Below, one piece after another: positions 44,684 through 54,320 of a DNA stretch of 64,000 bases. The stretch covers positions 124,001 to 188,000 of the forward strand of contig CAWGDC010000006.1 of NCBI GenBank assembly GCA_963821325.1, in the 5' to 3' direction. The notes under the pieces were generated by a model. The model was not told where the DNA came from. It saw nothing but the letters and a program-made list of their open reading frames with translations, and ran no database searches. Each line of letters begins with the position of its first letter. Positions within the stretch are counted from its first letter, which is position 1. The stretch comes from PALSA-555 sp963821325 (GTDB lineage: Bacteria > Actinomycetota > Acidimicrobiia > IMCC26256 > PALSA-555). The position numbers were made by a program, and so were the translations under genes.

Positions 44684-46314
44684 TCAGCCGAGGTTGCTGC
44701 GGCGCGGGTAGGCGTCGCCCGGGTCGGTGAGGACGTTCACGAGCGCCGGGCCCGGCTCGGCGAGGGCCCGGTCGAGCGCCGGGCCGAGCTCCTCGGGGTC
44801 GCGGACCAGCTCGCCGGCCACGCCGAGCGCCGCGGCGACCTGGTCGTAGCGCGTCTCGGGCGCCAGGTCGGCGACGAGGTCCTCGCCGAAGAGCAGCCGC
44901 ATCGGGTGCTTCTCGAGGCCCCAGATCCCGTTGTTGCCCACCACGGCGGTCACGGGCACGTCGTGGCGGGCGAGCGTGTCGAGGTCGCCGAGCGTGAAGC
45001 CGAGCGCGCCGTCGCCGAACAGGGCAACGACCTGACGGTCGGGGTGGGCGAGGGCCGCGGCGAGGGCGTAGCCCATCCCGACCCCGAGACAGCCGTAGGG
45101 GCCCGGGCCGAGGAAGCAGCCCGGCGTGAACGTGTCGACGTACCGGCCGGCGTAGGAGACGAAGTCGCCGCCGTCCCCGACCACGACCGCGTCGCGGTCG
45201 AGGCGCGCCGCGAGCTCGCCGTAGACGCGCACCGGGTCGATCGGGGTCGTCGTGGCGTGCAGCCGCGGCTCGTCCGCGCCCCGCCGCGACCGCTCCTCGT
45301 CGTCGAGCGTCGCCACCCACGCGTCGCGCTCGGCCCGGGCCGGACCACCCGCCGGTGCGTCCGCGGCCAGCCCGGCGAACACGCGGCGGAGATCGCCGGC
45401 CACCGCGCCCGCGAGCGGGACGTGGCGGGCGAGCATCTCCGGCGCGTCCGCCAGGTGGACCACCGCCGCGTCGCCGAACGCGCCGAACCCGAGCCGGAAG
45501 TCGAGCGGGGTGCCGGCGACCACGACGAGATCGGCCCGCTCGAACGCCAGGCCACGCGCCCGCGCGAACACGAGCTCGTGGTCGGCGGGGAGCAACCCGC
45601 GGGCCAGGTCGTTGACGAACACGGGGAGCCGGGCCGCGCTGACGAACGTGGCGACCTCCTCGTCGGCGCCCGCCCAGTAGACGTCGCCGCCGAGGAAGAG
45701 CACCGGCCGGTGAGCGGCGCGGACCAGCCGGGCCACGTCGGCGACCGCGTCGGGGTCGGGCTCGGCGCCGGCCATCGCGTCGGGGGCGGGCGGCGCGGGC
45801 AGCGGCGCGTCGGTGGGGCCCCAGCAGTCGAGCGGCACGTCGAGGAACGTCGGCCCCCGGTGTGGCGTCCGCGCCGCGGTGATCGCGTCGTGCAGAGCCG
45901 CCGCCACCGCGTCCGGGCTCGTCGCGGTCACGGCGTGCTTCGTGATCGACGCCACGATCGGCAGGTGGTCGAGCTCCTGGAGCGACCCGACGCCCCACCG
46001 GCCCTGCGGCGCGCGCCCGCCGAGGACGACGACCGGCGACCCGTTGAGCGACGCGGTGGTCAGCGCGCTGATCCCGTTCGTCACCCCCGGGCCGGCGGTG
46101 AGGGCGGCGGCGCCGACGCGGCGCGTCGCCTTCGCCCACCCCTCGGCGGCGAAGCCCGCGGTCTGCTCATGGCGGGTGTCGATCAGCCGGACGCCCGCGT
46201 CGCGGGCGCCGTAGTACAGCGGCCAGAGATGCCCGCCGTTCAGCGTGAAGAGCGTGTCGACGTCGTGCCCGGCGAAGGTGCGGGCCGCGGCTGGCCGGCG
46301 TCGGGTCGGCTCAC
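44684..46314 (-). CDS. TPP-dependent enzyme, acetolactate synthase / 2-hydroxyacyl-CoA lyase-like
   Basis: About 543 residues joined. GTG 46314 overlaps the hydrolase stop (GTGA). A one-base indel near 46289 leads into FAGHDVDTLFTLNGGHLWPL; then RHEQTAGFAAEGWAK has the catalytic Glu that activates TPP; GDGALGFTLGDLD...VVGNNGIWG is the TPP/Mg motif. The sequence is closer to ALS-like and oxalyl-CoA/2-hydroxyacyl-CoA lyases than to biosynthetic IlvB: there is no adjacent small subunit. Substrate undecided. Confidence 0.87.
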
Positions 46315-47132
46315 GCCGCCTCGGCGTGCGCGGCGAGGAACCCGTCGACCGCCGCGTACCAGACGGCCGGGTTCTCGAACTGCGGGGCATGTCCCGCGTC
46401 CGGGACGATCACGAGCGACGCGCCGGGGATGACGGCCGCCATCGCCTTCGACGCGTCGAGGAACGCGACGTCCTCCTCGCCGACGAGGACGAGCGTCGGG
46501 CAGCCCACGGCGCGCAGCGACTCGAGCTGGTCGGGTTGGCGGACGATGGCGGGGGCGAGCGCGGTCCACATGTCGCGGCTGAGCGCCGCCCACTTGCGGT
46601 CACCGAACGCCTGGTAGCCGGGGCGGGTCGCCACCAGCCGCTGGTTCGCGGCGGAGCCCAGCGGATCGAGCTCATCCTGCACCGCCTTCAGCACGGCCAT
46701 CCCGTCGGTGCGGGCGATCTCGACGCCGAGGTCGACGGTGGCCGCGTCCAGCGTCGCGGGCGGCCCGGCAGCGGTGTCCATGAGCACGAGCGCATCGACC
46801 CGGTCCGGCTCGGCGAGCACCACGAGGCGCGCGACCATCCCGCCCATCGAGTGGCCGAGCAGCCGGAACCGTCGGAACCCGAGCTGGTCGGCGACGCCGA
46901 GCGTGTCGGCGGCGAGCCGGTCGAGCGAGTAGGACGCCTCGCCGGTCGGATGGTCGCTCTCGCCGTGGCCCCGATGGTCGAAGACGACGACGGTGGCGTG
47001 CGCGGCGAGCGCCTCGACGTGGTCGGCGAAGTCCTCCTTGGCGCCGCCGAACCCGTGGACGAGCAGCAGCGGCGCGCCGTCGCCCGTGACCTCCACGGCG
47101 AGCCCCACGCCGTCGTCCATCTCGATGCGCAT
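46311..47132 (-). CDS. Alpha/beta hydrolase
   Basis: A 273-residue alpha/beta hydrolase: oxyanion HGFGG, nucleophile Ser in GHSMGG, acid Asp in LVGEEDVAF region, and His in DAGHAPQFENP. ATG 47132 follows GGGGAGG. It could hydrolyse an ester, lactone or C-C bond; coupling to the TPP enzyme (GTGA overlap) suggests that both act in one catabolic path. Confidence 0.92.
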   Translation of the reverse strand: MRIEMDDGVGLAVEVTGDGAPLLLVHGFGGAKEDFADHVEALAAHATVVVFDHRGHGESDHPTGEASYSLDRLAADTLGVADQLGFRRFRLLGHSMGGMVARLVVLAEPDRVDALVLMDTAAGPPATLDAATVDLGVEIARTDGMAVLKAVQDELDPLGSAANQRLVATRPGYQAFGDRKWAALSRDMWTALAPAIVRQPDQLESLRAVGCPTLVLVGEEDVAFLDASKAMAAVIPGASLVIVPDAGHAPQFENPAVWYAAVDGFLAAHAEAA

Positions 47133-47184
47133 GCGGCCTCCCCGCGCCCGAAGCGCTGACCGTCCCGCCTCGTAATGTACGGGG

Positions 47185-48174
47185 ATGGCGCTCCCCGACG
47201 CGGTCCCGTCGCGCCACCGGGCGCTGTGGGGACCGGCGCTGCGGGTCACGGTGAGCGTGGGGCTGCTGGCGCTGCTGGTCAACGAGATCGACTTCGATGA
47301 CCTCGTCCCGGCGCATCGCAGCCTGCCCGGCGCCGTGGCGTTCCTCGTCGCCGGGATCGCGCTCATGGCGTCGACCATCGTGGTCGGCGCCCGACGCTGG
47401 CAGCTCATCCTCGAGGCGTTCGACGCCCACGTGCCGATGCGCCGCCTCGTCGGCCACAACTTCGCCGGCCAGTTCGTCGGCAACGTGCTCCCCTCGACGA
47501 TCGGCGGTGACGTGCTCCGCGTCGCCCGCTCGGTCAAGGACGTCGGCAAGGACACGGCGTTCGCGTCGGTGGTGATCGACCGCCTCACCGGCTTCGTGTC
47601 CCTGCCCGTGCTGATCGCCGTCGGGTTCCTCGCCCGGCCGTCGCTCCTCGGCGAGGCGCACGCGTGGCTCGCGGTGCTGTGCGCCGGCGGGACCCTCGTG
47701 GTGTTCGGGCTGCTGCTCGTCGTCGCCGGTCACCCGAGCCTGGGCGGCCGGTTCAAGGAGCACGAGAACTGGATGCGCTACATCGGCGTGCTGCACATCG
47801 GCGTCGACCGGCTGCGCCACCGGCCGCGCCTCGCCGCCGAGACGCTCGCCGTCGCCGTCGGCTACCAGCTCCTCTACACCGCCGGGATCTACTGCGCGGT
47901 GCACACCATCGGCCTCGGGACCATCCCCACCGCGGCGATCGTCGCCTACGTCCCCGCCGTCGCCATCGCGCAGGTGATGCCCATCTCGGTCGGCGGCTTC
48001 GGGTTGCGGGAGGGCATGCTCGTCCTGCTGCTCAAGCCGCTCGGCGCGACGACGACCCAGGCCGTCGCGGTCGGGCTGCTCTGGTACGCGATGGTGCTCC
48101 TGGCCAGCCTCGGCGGCGCGCCGCTCGTCGCGCTCGGTGACCGTCGCCGCGTCGCCACGGAGGACGCGACGTGA
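47185..48174 (+). CDS. Lysylphosphatidylglycerol synthase TM-domain (UPF0104/AglD-like) membrane protein
   Basis: A 329-residue integral membrane protein with about eight helices. VGHNFAGQFVGNVLPSTIGGDVLR and MPISVGGFGLREGM are hallmark segments of the flippase-like LPG synthase TM domain. There is no aminoacyl-transfer domain, so it probably moves a lipid or lipid-linked sugar rather than making lysyl-PG. Overlaps the PAP2 gene by four bases. Confidence 0.9.
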   Translation: MALPDAVPSRHRALWGPALRVTVSVGLLALLVNEIDFDDLVPAHRSLPGAVAFLVAGIALMASTIVVGARRWQLILEAFDAHVPMRRLVGHNFAGQFVGNVLPSTIGGDVLRVARSVKDVGKDTAFASVVIDRLTGFVSLPVLIAVGFLARPSLLGEAHAWLAVLCAGGTLVVFGLLLVVAGHPSLGGRFKEHENWMRYIGVLHIGVDRLRHRPRLAAETLAVAVGYQLLYTAGIYCAVHTIGLGTIPTAAIVAYVPAVAIAQVMPISVGGFGLREGMLVLLLKPLGATTTQAVAVGLLWYAMVLLASLGGAPLVALGDRRRVATEDAT

Positions 48175-48989
48175 CGGTCGCGCCCCCGACCGCCCCGCCG
48201 CCCCCCAACCCGCCGGCACCGTCCCTGCACCGTCGCCTCCCCGGCCGGCGGGTGCTCGGCAACGGCGCCGTCCTGTACTGGTGGGTCGAGGTGGCGTTCA
48301 TCGCCGCCTACTACGCGATCTACTCGGCGATCCGGAACCTCAACGAGGGCGGCACCAGCGTCGCCCGCCACCACGCCCTGCAGATCATCGGGTTCCAGGC
48401 CCATCTCAGCCTGAACGTCGAGCACCAGATCCAGCAGTGGGCGCTGCACTTCACGCCGTTCGTCGTCGCGTGCAACTACTTCTACGGCTCGCTGCACTTC
48501 GTCGTCACCGCCGGCGTGCTCTTCTACCTGTACACCCGCTGGCGCGACGACTACCCGCTGTGGCGCAACGCCATGGCCGTCGCGACCGCGCTGGCGCTGC
48601 TCGGGTTCATCTTCTTCCCGCTCATGCCGCCCCGGCTGCTGCCCGCCCACTACGGCTTCGTCGACACACTCGCGAAGTACCCGACGTTCTGGTCGTTCAA
48701 GTCGGGGGCGATCAACAAGATCTCGAACCAGTTCGCGGCGATGCCGAGCGTGCACTGCGCCTGGGCCCTGTTCTGCGCGTGCGCGCTCGTCCCGCGGCTC
48801 CGGCACCGGTGGGCGAAGGTGCTCGCCGGCCTCTACCCGCTCTTCACGGTGACGGCGATCGTCGTGACCGCCAACCACTACGTCGTCGACGCGCTCGCCG
48901 GGTTCACCGCGCTCGGCCTGGGCTACCTCATCTCCCGGCTGTGCACCCGCGCCGGGCGACGACCCCCCACCGCCCGGCCGGCGACCTGA
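48171..48989 (+). CDS. PAP2-family phosphatase/phosphotransferase (Aur1-like)
   Basis: A 272-residue membrane protein with about six helices. Motifs FAAMPSVHCAWA and TANHYVVDALAG are PAP2 motifs 2 and 3 in the form seen in Aur1/inositolphosphoceramide-synthase-like proteins. It should hydrolyse or transfer a lipid phosphate head group outside the membrane. Its GTGA coupling to the flippase-like gene suggests a shared role in lipid or lipid-carrier turnover. Confidence 0.9.
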   Translation: MTVAPPTAPPPPNPPAPSLHRRLPGRRVLGNGAVLYWWVEVAFIAAYYAIYSAIRNLNEGGTSVARHHALQIIGFQAHLSLNVEHQIQQWALHFTPFVVACNYFYGSLHFVVTAGVLFYLYTRWRDDYPLWRNAMAVATALALLGFIFFPLMPPRLLPAHYGFVDTLAKYPTFWSFKSGAINKISNQFAAMPSVHCAWALFCACALVPRLRHRWAKVLAGLYPLFTVTAIVVTANHYVVDALAGFTALGLGYLISRLCTRAGRRPPTARPAT

Positions 48990-48991
48990 GG

Positions 48992-49732
48992 GTGGACCTC
49001 GACCACGTGGCGCTCGCCACCACCGACGCCGGCCCGGCGCTCACCACGCTCGTCGGCGAGCTCGGCGCCCTCGTCCTGTCCGGCGGGCAGTCCCGGGGGT
49101 TCCGGCCCATGCAGGTGCGCGTCGGGGACGCCACCCGCGGCATGACCATCGAGCTGCTCGAACCCTGGGCGGTGCACCAGAACGACTTCCTCGCCCGGTT
49201 CCTCGCCCGGCACGGTGACGGCCCCCACCACCTCACGGTCAAGGTCGACGACTTCGACGCCGCGCTCGCCGCGACCCGCGCCACCGGCCGGTCCCCGGTG
49301 GGCATCAACCGCGCCGACCCGCGCTGGATGGAGGCGTTCCTCGTGCCGGCCGAGGCGTGCGGCACGGTGGTGCAGCTCGCCGCCCAGGCCGACGCCTTCG
49401 ACCTCGCCGCGCTCATCGCCCACGCCGAGACGAATGGGCCGCTCGCCAACCCCGCCTGGTGGCCGCCGCTGCCCGCCCGAGCCCCCCGGTCCGCCGAGCT
49501 GCGCCGGGTCGTGCTGCGCACCCCGGATCGGGCCGAGGCGCTCCGCTTCTTCGGCGGGCTGCTCGGCGGCGAGGCCAGCCCGGCCGGCGACCACACGACC
49601 GAGCTGGTGTGGCCCGGCGGTGGTCGGCTCTGCCTCGAGGACCACGACGGCCCGCCGGGGATCGACCGCCTCGAGCTCGCCGGCCCGTCCCCGGAGCGGC
49701 GCATCGCCGGGACCCGGTTCGTCGGGTCCTGA
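48992..49732 (+). CDS. VOC-family protein with two glyoxalase-like halves
   Basis: A 246-residue protein starting at GTG 48992, three bases after the PAP2 stop. The first half LDHVALATTDAGPALTTLVG to about residue 125 and the second half LRRVVLRTPDRAEALRFFGG are both VOC repeats. DGPHHLTVKVDD supplies a possible metal-ligand His. Substrate unknown. Confidence 0.82.
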   Translation: MDLDHVALATTDAGPALTTLVGELGALVLSGGQSRGFRPMQVRVGDATRGMTIELLEPWAVHQNDFLARFLARHGDGPHHLTVKVDDFDAALAATRATGRSPVGINRADPRWMEAFLVPAEACGTVVQLAAQADAFDLAALIAHAETNGPLANPAWWPPLPARAPRSAELRRVVLRTPDRAEALRFFGGLLGGEASPAGDHTTELVWPGGGRLCLEDHDGPPGIDRLELAGPSPERRIAGTRFVGS

Positions 49733-50022
49733 GCGCGTCGCAGCCGCTGTCGGCGGCGCTGCTTGGCCCGGTGGTGGGAGACGAGCTCCCCGGCCCCGAA
49801 GCCGAGGAACGCGGGGATGGCGATGATGAAGACGACGGGCAGGTTGACCTGACCGAATACGAAGTCGATCTTGGCCTTCTCGGTGTTCGCCACCGCGAAG
49901 ATGATGATGATCGCGATGAGCACCATCGCGAAGATGAGCCGACCGCTGGGCTGCCAGGCCGACTTGTCGGCCGGTTGTCCGTCTTGTCCGCCCGTGTGTT
50001 GTCCGCCCGTGTGCTGGGTCAC
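49733..50022 (-). CDS. LapA-domain small membrane protein (C-terminus uncertain)
   Basis: From GTG 50022 about 95 residues form a recognisable LapA/DUF1049 protein: SGRLIFAMVLIAIIIIFAVA, NTEKAKIDFVFG, a second helix, and a basic tail GELVSHHRAKQRRRQRLRR. The frame does not stop there; it stays open antisense to the VOC gene until 48928. A missed stop from an indel near 49735 seems likelier than a 364-residue protein. I cut the feature at the end of the VOC gene. Confidence 0.6.
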
Positions 50023-50049
50023 GTCGTCCCCCTCGTCGGGCCGCTGATG

Positions 50050-50994
50050 CTACCGAAGGGTGCGTGCCAGCGCGTCGGTGACGTGGAGCACCGGGTTGAT
50101 CGGCACCGGACGCTCGGCCACCAGGGCGCGCACGGACTCGCGCACCGCCCGGTCGGCGAGGGACAACGCGGAGTCGCGGGCGCTGATGAGCGCCAGCCGC
50201 CGGGGCGGCACCCCCGTCAACGCGACCATCCGCACCCCGTGCAGCTCGGTCGGCACCGCGGTCTCGGGGAGCACGGAGCAGCCGGCGCCGGACGCGACGA
50301 GTTCGCTGATCAGCCGGATCCCCTCGACCTCGACGGCGACGGGCAGCTGCAGGTGGCGCGCCGCCGCGGCGTGATCCACCTCGGTGCGCAGCGGGTTCCC
50401 CGCGGGGGGCAGCACGAAGCCGAGCCCCAGGGTCATCAGCGCGTCGAGCGGCACGGGGCCGTCGGGCAACGGCGCGCCCTGGGGGACGACGCCGACGAGC
50501 GCCTCGTCGAGCAGCGTCTCGATCGTGAGGCGTCGCTCCTGCACCGGCTCGGTCACGACGGCCTGCGCCAGCTCGCCGCTCAGCACCTCGGCGACGAGCC
50601 GCTCCGACGCGCCCTCGTTCACCCGCAGCCGGATCCCGGGGGCGCGGCCCCGCAACACCGCCACGAGGCGGGGCACGACCCAGCGGCTCGCCGTCCCCAC
50701 GATCCCGAAGCTGGCGTCGCCCGCCTCGAGGCCCTGCAGCATCGACAGGTCGGCGCGCAGCGCCTCGAGCTCGCGGCGGATCCGCCGGGCCCGGTCCAGG
50801 ACCCGCTCGCCGCACTCCGTGGGGATCGCGCCGTGTCGGGTGCGGGTCAGCAGCTGGGCGCCGAGCTCGGCCTCCAGCTGGCGGACCTGCTGGGAGACGT
50901 TGGACTGCACCGTGGCCAGGGAGTCCGCCGCCGCGGTGAAGGATCCTTCCTCGGCGATGGCCAGGAGGGTGTCGAGGTGGCGCAGCTCCACCAC
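50050..50994 (-). CDS. LysR-family transcriptional regulator
   Basis: A 314-residue LysR protein: HTH in ELRHLDTLLAIAEEGSFTAA and TVQSNVSQQVRQLEAEL, then the periplasmic-binding-like effector domain (VVPRLVAVLRGRAPGIRLRV). Start GTG 50994 or 50991. A T-N11-A palindrome lies just upstream, in the spacer shared with whiB. Effector unknown. Confidence 0.92.
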   Translation of the reverse strand: MVELRHLDTLLAIAEEGSFTAAADSLATVQSNVSQQVRQLEAELGAQLLTRTRHGAIPTECGERVLDRARRIRRELEALRADLSMLQGLEAGDASFGIVGTASRWVVPRLVAVLRGRAPGIRLRVNEGASERLVAEVLSGELAQAVVTEPVQERRLTIETLLDEALVGVVPQGAPLPDGPVPLDALMTLGLGFVLPPAGNPLRTEVDHAAAARHLQLPVAVEVEGIRLISELVASGAGCSVLPETAVPTELHGVRMVALTGVPPRRLALISARDSALSLADRAVRESVRALVAERPVPINPVLHVTDALARTLR

Positions 50995-51016
50995 TCCACC
51001 GTAGCATCGCTGTGAG

Positions 51017-51031
51017 TGATGGTAAACATCA
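51017..51031. promoter_or_regulatory. LysR-type T-N11-A palindrome between lysR and whiB
   Basis: TGATG-gtaaa-CATCA matches the T-N11-A pattern bound by LysR proteins and lies 23 bases upstream of the lysR start. It is AT-rich compared with its surroundings. TTGACT at 51035 on the plus strand could be a -35 for whiB. Confidence 0.5.
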
Positions 51032-51166
51032 ATATTGACTGTTGGACAGATTGGCCGGGTTGGGGCACCATGGGGGATGCAGGCCGCCGATGGGAGCCGG
51101 CCTCCCCCCGGTCGGCTCCCCGGCACTGCATCGAAACACCGGTAGTCCCCCCGCGAAGGACGCTTA

Positions 51167-51514
51167 GTGGCCCTCGACACGGTGTCGAACCTCATCTTCA
51201 CCGGTCCCCTGACCTGGACCGCGGACGGGGCCTGCGTCGGCCAGACGGACCTGTTCTTCGCGCCGGCCGGGGAGCGTCCCGAGACCCGCGTGCTCCGAGA
51301 AGCCCGCGCCCGGGCCGTGTGCCGTACCTGCCCCGCCCTTGAGCCCTGCCGCGACTGGGCCCGGGAGCACCGCGAGTACGGGTTCTGGGGCGGCGAATCC
51401 GAAGAGGAGCGCGCCGCTGCCGGGTACCGCGTCGACATGCCGGTCGGCCGGGTCGCCCGCTACCCGAAGGGCGACGGGCAGCCCGTCGAGCCCCGCGAGT
51501 TCCGCGTCGCCTGA
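51167..51514 (+). CDS. WhiB-family [4Fe-4S] regulator
   Basis: A 115-residue Wbl protein. The four cluster cysteines are Cys23, Cys52, Cys55 and Cys61 (AVCRTCPALEPC), followed by the GFWGGESEEER turn that contacts the sigma factor. The C-terminal basic tail is short. Wbl proteins bind the principal sigma factor and respond to NO, O2 or redox state; they occur only in actinobacteria and their phages. It starts at GTG 51167. Confidence 0.95.
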   Translation: MALDTVSNLIFTGPLTWTADGACVGQTDLFFAPAGERPETRVLREARARAVCRTCPALEPCRDWAREHREYGFWGGESEEERAAAGYRVDMPVGRVARYPKGDGQPVEPREFRVA

Positions 51515-51547
51515 GCCCCCGGGGCTTCCTCACTAACCTCCCCCGTC

Positions 51548-52588
51548 GTGTCGCCCGAGGGCGTCGACGTCGACCGCCTCCGACCCTGGTTCGCCGCGCA
51601 CGTCGACGGTGCCACCGACGCGCCGCTCCACGCCGAGCTCATCGCCGGCGGCCGCTCGAACCTCACCTACGTCATCTCCGACGGGTCGCGATCGTGGGTG
51701 CTGCGCCGCCCGCCGCTCGGCCACGTCGTCGAGACGGCCCACGACATGCGCCGCGAGTACCGGGTCCTCGACGCGCTCGGCCCGACCGACGTCCCCGTCC
51801 CCCAGGTCCTCGCGTTCGGGGACGACACGGTCCTCGGCGCGCCCTTCTACGTGATGGAGCGGGTCGACGGTCGGATCCTGCGCACCCGCGAGGAGATGGC
51901 CGCGCTCACCCCCGACGAGGCGCGGGCCTGCTCGACGTGCCTCGTCGACGTCCTCGCCGCCCTCCACGCCGTGGACTACCCGGCGGTCGGGCTCGGCGAC
52001 TTCGGCCGGCCCGACGGGTTCCTCGCCCGCAACGTCGCCCGCTGGGGCAAGCAGTGGCAGGCCAACAAGACCCGAGACCTGCCCGCGCTCGAGGAGGTGG
52101 CCCGCCGCCTCGACGGCGCGCTCCCCGTGTCGGGCCCGCCGGCGATCGTGCACGGCGACTACCGCCTCGACAACACGATGCTCGCCCCCGACGACCCGGG
52201 GCGCATCGCCGCGGTCCTCGACTGGGAGATGTCGACGATCGGCGACCCGCTCACCGACGTCGGGCTCCTCCTCGTCTACTGGGGCGGCGGCGCGCAGCTC
52301 GCCACCCTCACCGCCCAGGGCGTGGCCGACGTGCCCGGGTTCTTCACCCGCGACGAGGTCATCGCCCGCTACGCCGCGCAGTCGGGCCGCGACGTCGCGC
52401 ACCTCGACTTCTACGAGGTGTTCGCCATGTACAAGCTGGCGATCATCGTGGAGGGGATCCACGCCCGCTACCTGATGGGCAAGACGCTCGGGGAGGGGTT
52501 CTCGGAGATGGCCGCGCTCGTCGACGGGCTCGCCCAGCAGGCCCTGGGCCTCGCCGACCGCTCCGAGGACGCCGCGCTGCGCCGTTAA
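51548..52588 (+). CDS. APH-type phosphotransferase family protein (ACAD10-like)
   Basis: A 346-residue kinase-fold protein: GGRSNLTYVI (nucleotide loop), VHGDYRLDN (catalytic loop) and LDWEMSTIGDPLTDVG (metal Asp). This subgroup resembles the kinase domain of ACAD10/11 and often accompanies acyl-CoA metabolism, where it may phosphorylate 4-hydroxy acyl-CoAs. Not an antibiotic-resistance gene on present evidence. Converges on the ABC permease with a four-base overlap. Confidence 0.9.
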   Translation: MSPEGVDVDRLRPWFAAHVDGATDAPLHAELIAGGRSNLTYVISDGSRSWVLRRPPLGHVVETAHDMRREYRVLDALGPTDVPVPQVLAFGDDTVLGAPFYVMERVDGRILRTREEMAALTPDEARACSTCLVDVLAALHAVDYPAVGLGDFGRPDGFLARNVARWGKQWQANKTRDLPALEEVARRLDGALPVSGPPAIVHGDYRLDNTMLAPDDPGRIAAVLDWEMSTIGDPLTDVGLLLVYWGGGAQLATLTAQGVADVPGFFTRDEVIARYAAQSGRDVAHLDFYEVFAMYKLAIIVEGIHARYLMGKTLGEGFSEMAALVDGLAQQALGLADRSEDAALRR

Positions 52589-53373
52589 GTGTGGCGGCTG
52601 ATGAAGCCGCGTCGCCGGAACGTGGCGAGCATGCGGGTCAGGAACCACACGGACAGCAGCGCGACGACGACCGCGCCCGCAGCGGCGATCCCGACCTCGC
52701 CCCAGGGCAGCGGGTGGCCCTGCACGAGCGCCCGTGCCGCGGCGAAGGCGTGCGTGGTCGGCAGCGCCTGCGCGAGCGGCTGCAACCCGGCCGGCAGCGC
52801 GCTCACCGGGTAGAAGATCCCCGACATCGGGAGCAGGAAGGCGATGAACCCCCAAGTGAGGATCTCCGCACCCTGCCCGACCCGCAGGATCAACCCGATG
52901 ACCACGAGCGCGACCGACCAGCCGACGACGAGCAGGATGACGACGAGGGGCACAAGCCCCAGCCCGAGGTTCGTGATGTTGAACGCGAACAGCGCGAGCG
53001 CGACGACCGACACGACCGAGACGCCGATCGCCAGGCGCCCGAGCCCGAAGAGCACCACCCCGGCGCCGTACTCAAGCTCGGTGAGCGGGGTCACCATCAG
53101 GTTCAGCAGGTTGCGGGACCACGTCTCCTCGAGGAAGCCGGTGGCGAGGCTGATCTCAGCCTGGAACACGACGTGGAACAGCACGATCCCGGCGAGCAGG
53201 AACGCCGCGGTCGCCGACGCGACGCCGTGCTGGCGACCGAAGTACACGCCGATCGCGCCGAAGAGGATGGCGTCGACGACCGGCCACACGATGACGTCGA
53301 ACCAGCGCTGCGGCGCCCGGCGCAGCACGTAGCTCTGCCGGCGGGCGATGGCCCGGACCCGTTGGGCACGCAT
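52585..53373 (-). CDS. ABC-2 type transporter permease
   Basis: A protein of about 262 residues with six hydrophobic segments. SRNLLNLMVTPLTELEYGAG and LPMSGIFYPVSALPAGLQPL are ABC-2 permease landmarks. ATG 53373 overlaps the stop of the ATPase gene (TGATG). Exports an unknown hydrophobic compound with the ATPase. Confidence 0.92.
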   Translation of the reverse strand: MRAQRVRAIARRQSYVLRRAPQRWFDVIVWPVVDAILFGAIGVYFGRQHGVASATAAFLLAGIVLFHVVFQAEISLATGFLEETWSRNLLNLMVTPLTELEYGAGVVLFGLGRLAIGVSVVSVVALALFAFNITNLGLGLVPLVVILLVVGWSVALVVIGLILRVGQGAEILTWGFIAFLLPMSGIFYPVSALPAGLQPLAQALPTTHAFAAARALVQGHPLPWGEVGIAAAGAVVVALLSVWFLTRMLATFRRRGFISRHT

Positions 53374-54140
53374 CACGACACCGCCCGGGCGTCACTGATC
53401 GGGTCGACGCCCCCCTCGGCGAGGTGCAAGAACACCCCTTCGAGGTCGTCGCGGCCGAAGCGGGCCGCGACCGCGTCGGGGGCACCGTCGGCGACGACGC
53501 GCCCGCGGGCGAGGAACACCACCCGGGCACAGAGCCGCTCCACCTCCTGCATGTTGTGGCTCGTGACGAGCAGCGCGGTGCCGTCCTCGGCGCAGCTGCG
53601 CTCGAGGCCGCCCCGCACCCGGTGCGCGACGTCCGGGTCGAGCGACGCCGTCGGCTCGTCGAGCACCAGTAGCTGCGGGCGGTGCAGCGTGGCCTTCACG
53701 ATGCCGACCAGGGTCCGCTGCCCCGACGACAGCTCGTTGCCCATCACGTCGGCGAGCGACTCGATGCGGAACCGGGTCAGGCCGCGGGCGACCGCCTCCC
53801 GCCCGTCGGCGAGGCCGTAGAGGTCGGCGAACAGCTCGAGGAACTCCCGCACGCGGAGCCGCTCCGGGAGCGGCAGATAGCCCGCGGCGAACCCGACCGA
53901 TTCCATCGCCTCGCTGCGCTGTCCGGGCAGCGCCCGCCCGACCAGCTCGATCGTCCCCTCGTCGGGGGTGATGACGCCCAGCAGCATCATGAGCGTCGTC
54001 GTCTTCCCCGCCCCGTTCGGCCCGAGGAGCGCGACGCGCTCACCGGCACCGACCGTCAGGTCGATGCCGTCCACGGCGCGCACCCGTTTGAACTGCTTCA
54101 CGAGGCCGCGCGCGCGAAGCGCCGCCGCAGGTTCAGGCAT
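53373..54140 (-). CDS. ABC transporter ATP-binding protein
   Basis: A 255-residue ABC ATPase: Walker A GPNGAGKTTT, signature LSSGQRTLVGIVKA (LSSGQ), Walker B LLVLDEPTASLDPD, H-loop TSHNMQEVE. ATG 54140 lies 46 bp from repeat copy 3. Partner of the permease downstream; no regulator is adjacent. Confidence 0.94.
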   Translation of the reverse strand: MPEPAAALRARGLVKQFKRVRAVDGIDLTVGAGERVALLGPNGAGKTTTLMMLLGVITPDEGTIELVGRALPGQRSEAMESVGFAAGYLPLPERLRVREFLELFADLYGLADGREAVARGLTRFRIESLADVMGNELSSGQRTLVGIVKATLHRPQLLVLDEPTASLDPDVAHRVRGGLERSCAEDGTALLVTSHNMQEVERLCARVVFLARGRVVADGAPDAVAARFGRDDLEGVFLHLAEGGVDPISDARAVS

Positions 54141-54185
54141 CGCGACAGTGTCGCAGACTCCGGGAGTGGCTCGGCTTGGTTTGTC

Positions 54186-54320
54186 GCACCCTGGTTCTAG
54201 GTTCCGCGTTGCGAGAGCCGTCGGTCCCTCGGTAGGAGGGAGCGTGCAACTGCCTTCGGGCTGCCGACGTAAAGCCGAAGGTACGCAGAGGGCCGAAACT
54301 GACCCACTACCCAGACTCGT
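54186..54320 (+). repeat. Interspersed structured repeat, copy 3
   Basis: Hairpin 1 is perfect, TCCCTC-ggtag-GAGGGA; hairpin 2 is CCTTCGGgCT paired with AGCCGAAGG. Both flanks, CACCCTGGTTC and GACCCACTACCCAG, match copy 2 closely. It lies between the divergent ABC ATPase and CoA-transferase genes, about 107 bp before the latter. Confidence 0.82.

Noticed and set aside
51548..52588. Aminoglycoside-resistance phosphotransferase.
   Set aside because: Sequence features fit the ACAD10-like subgroup tied to acyl-CoA metabolism; no resistance context.
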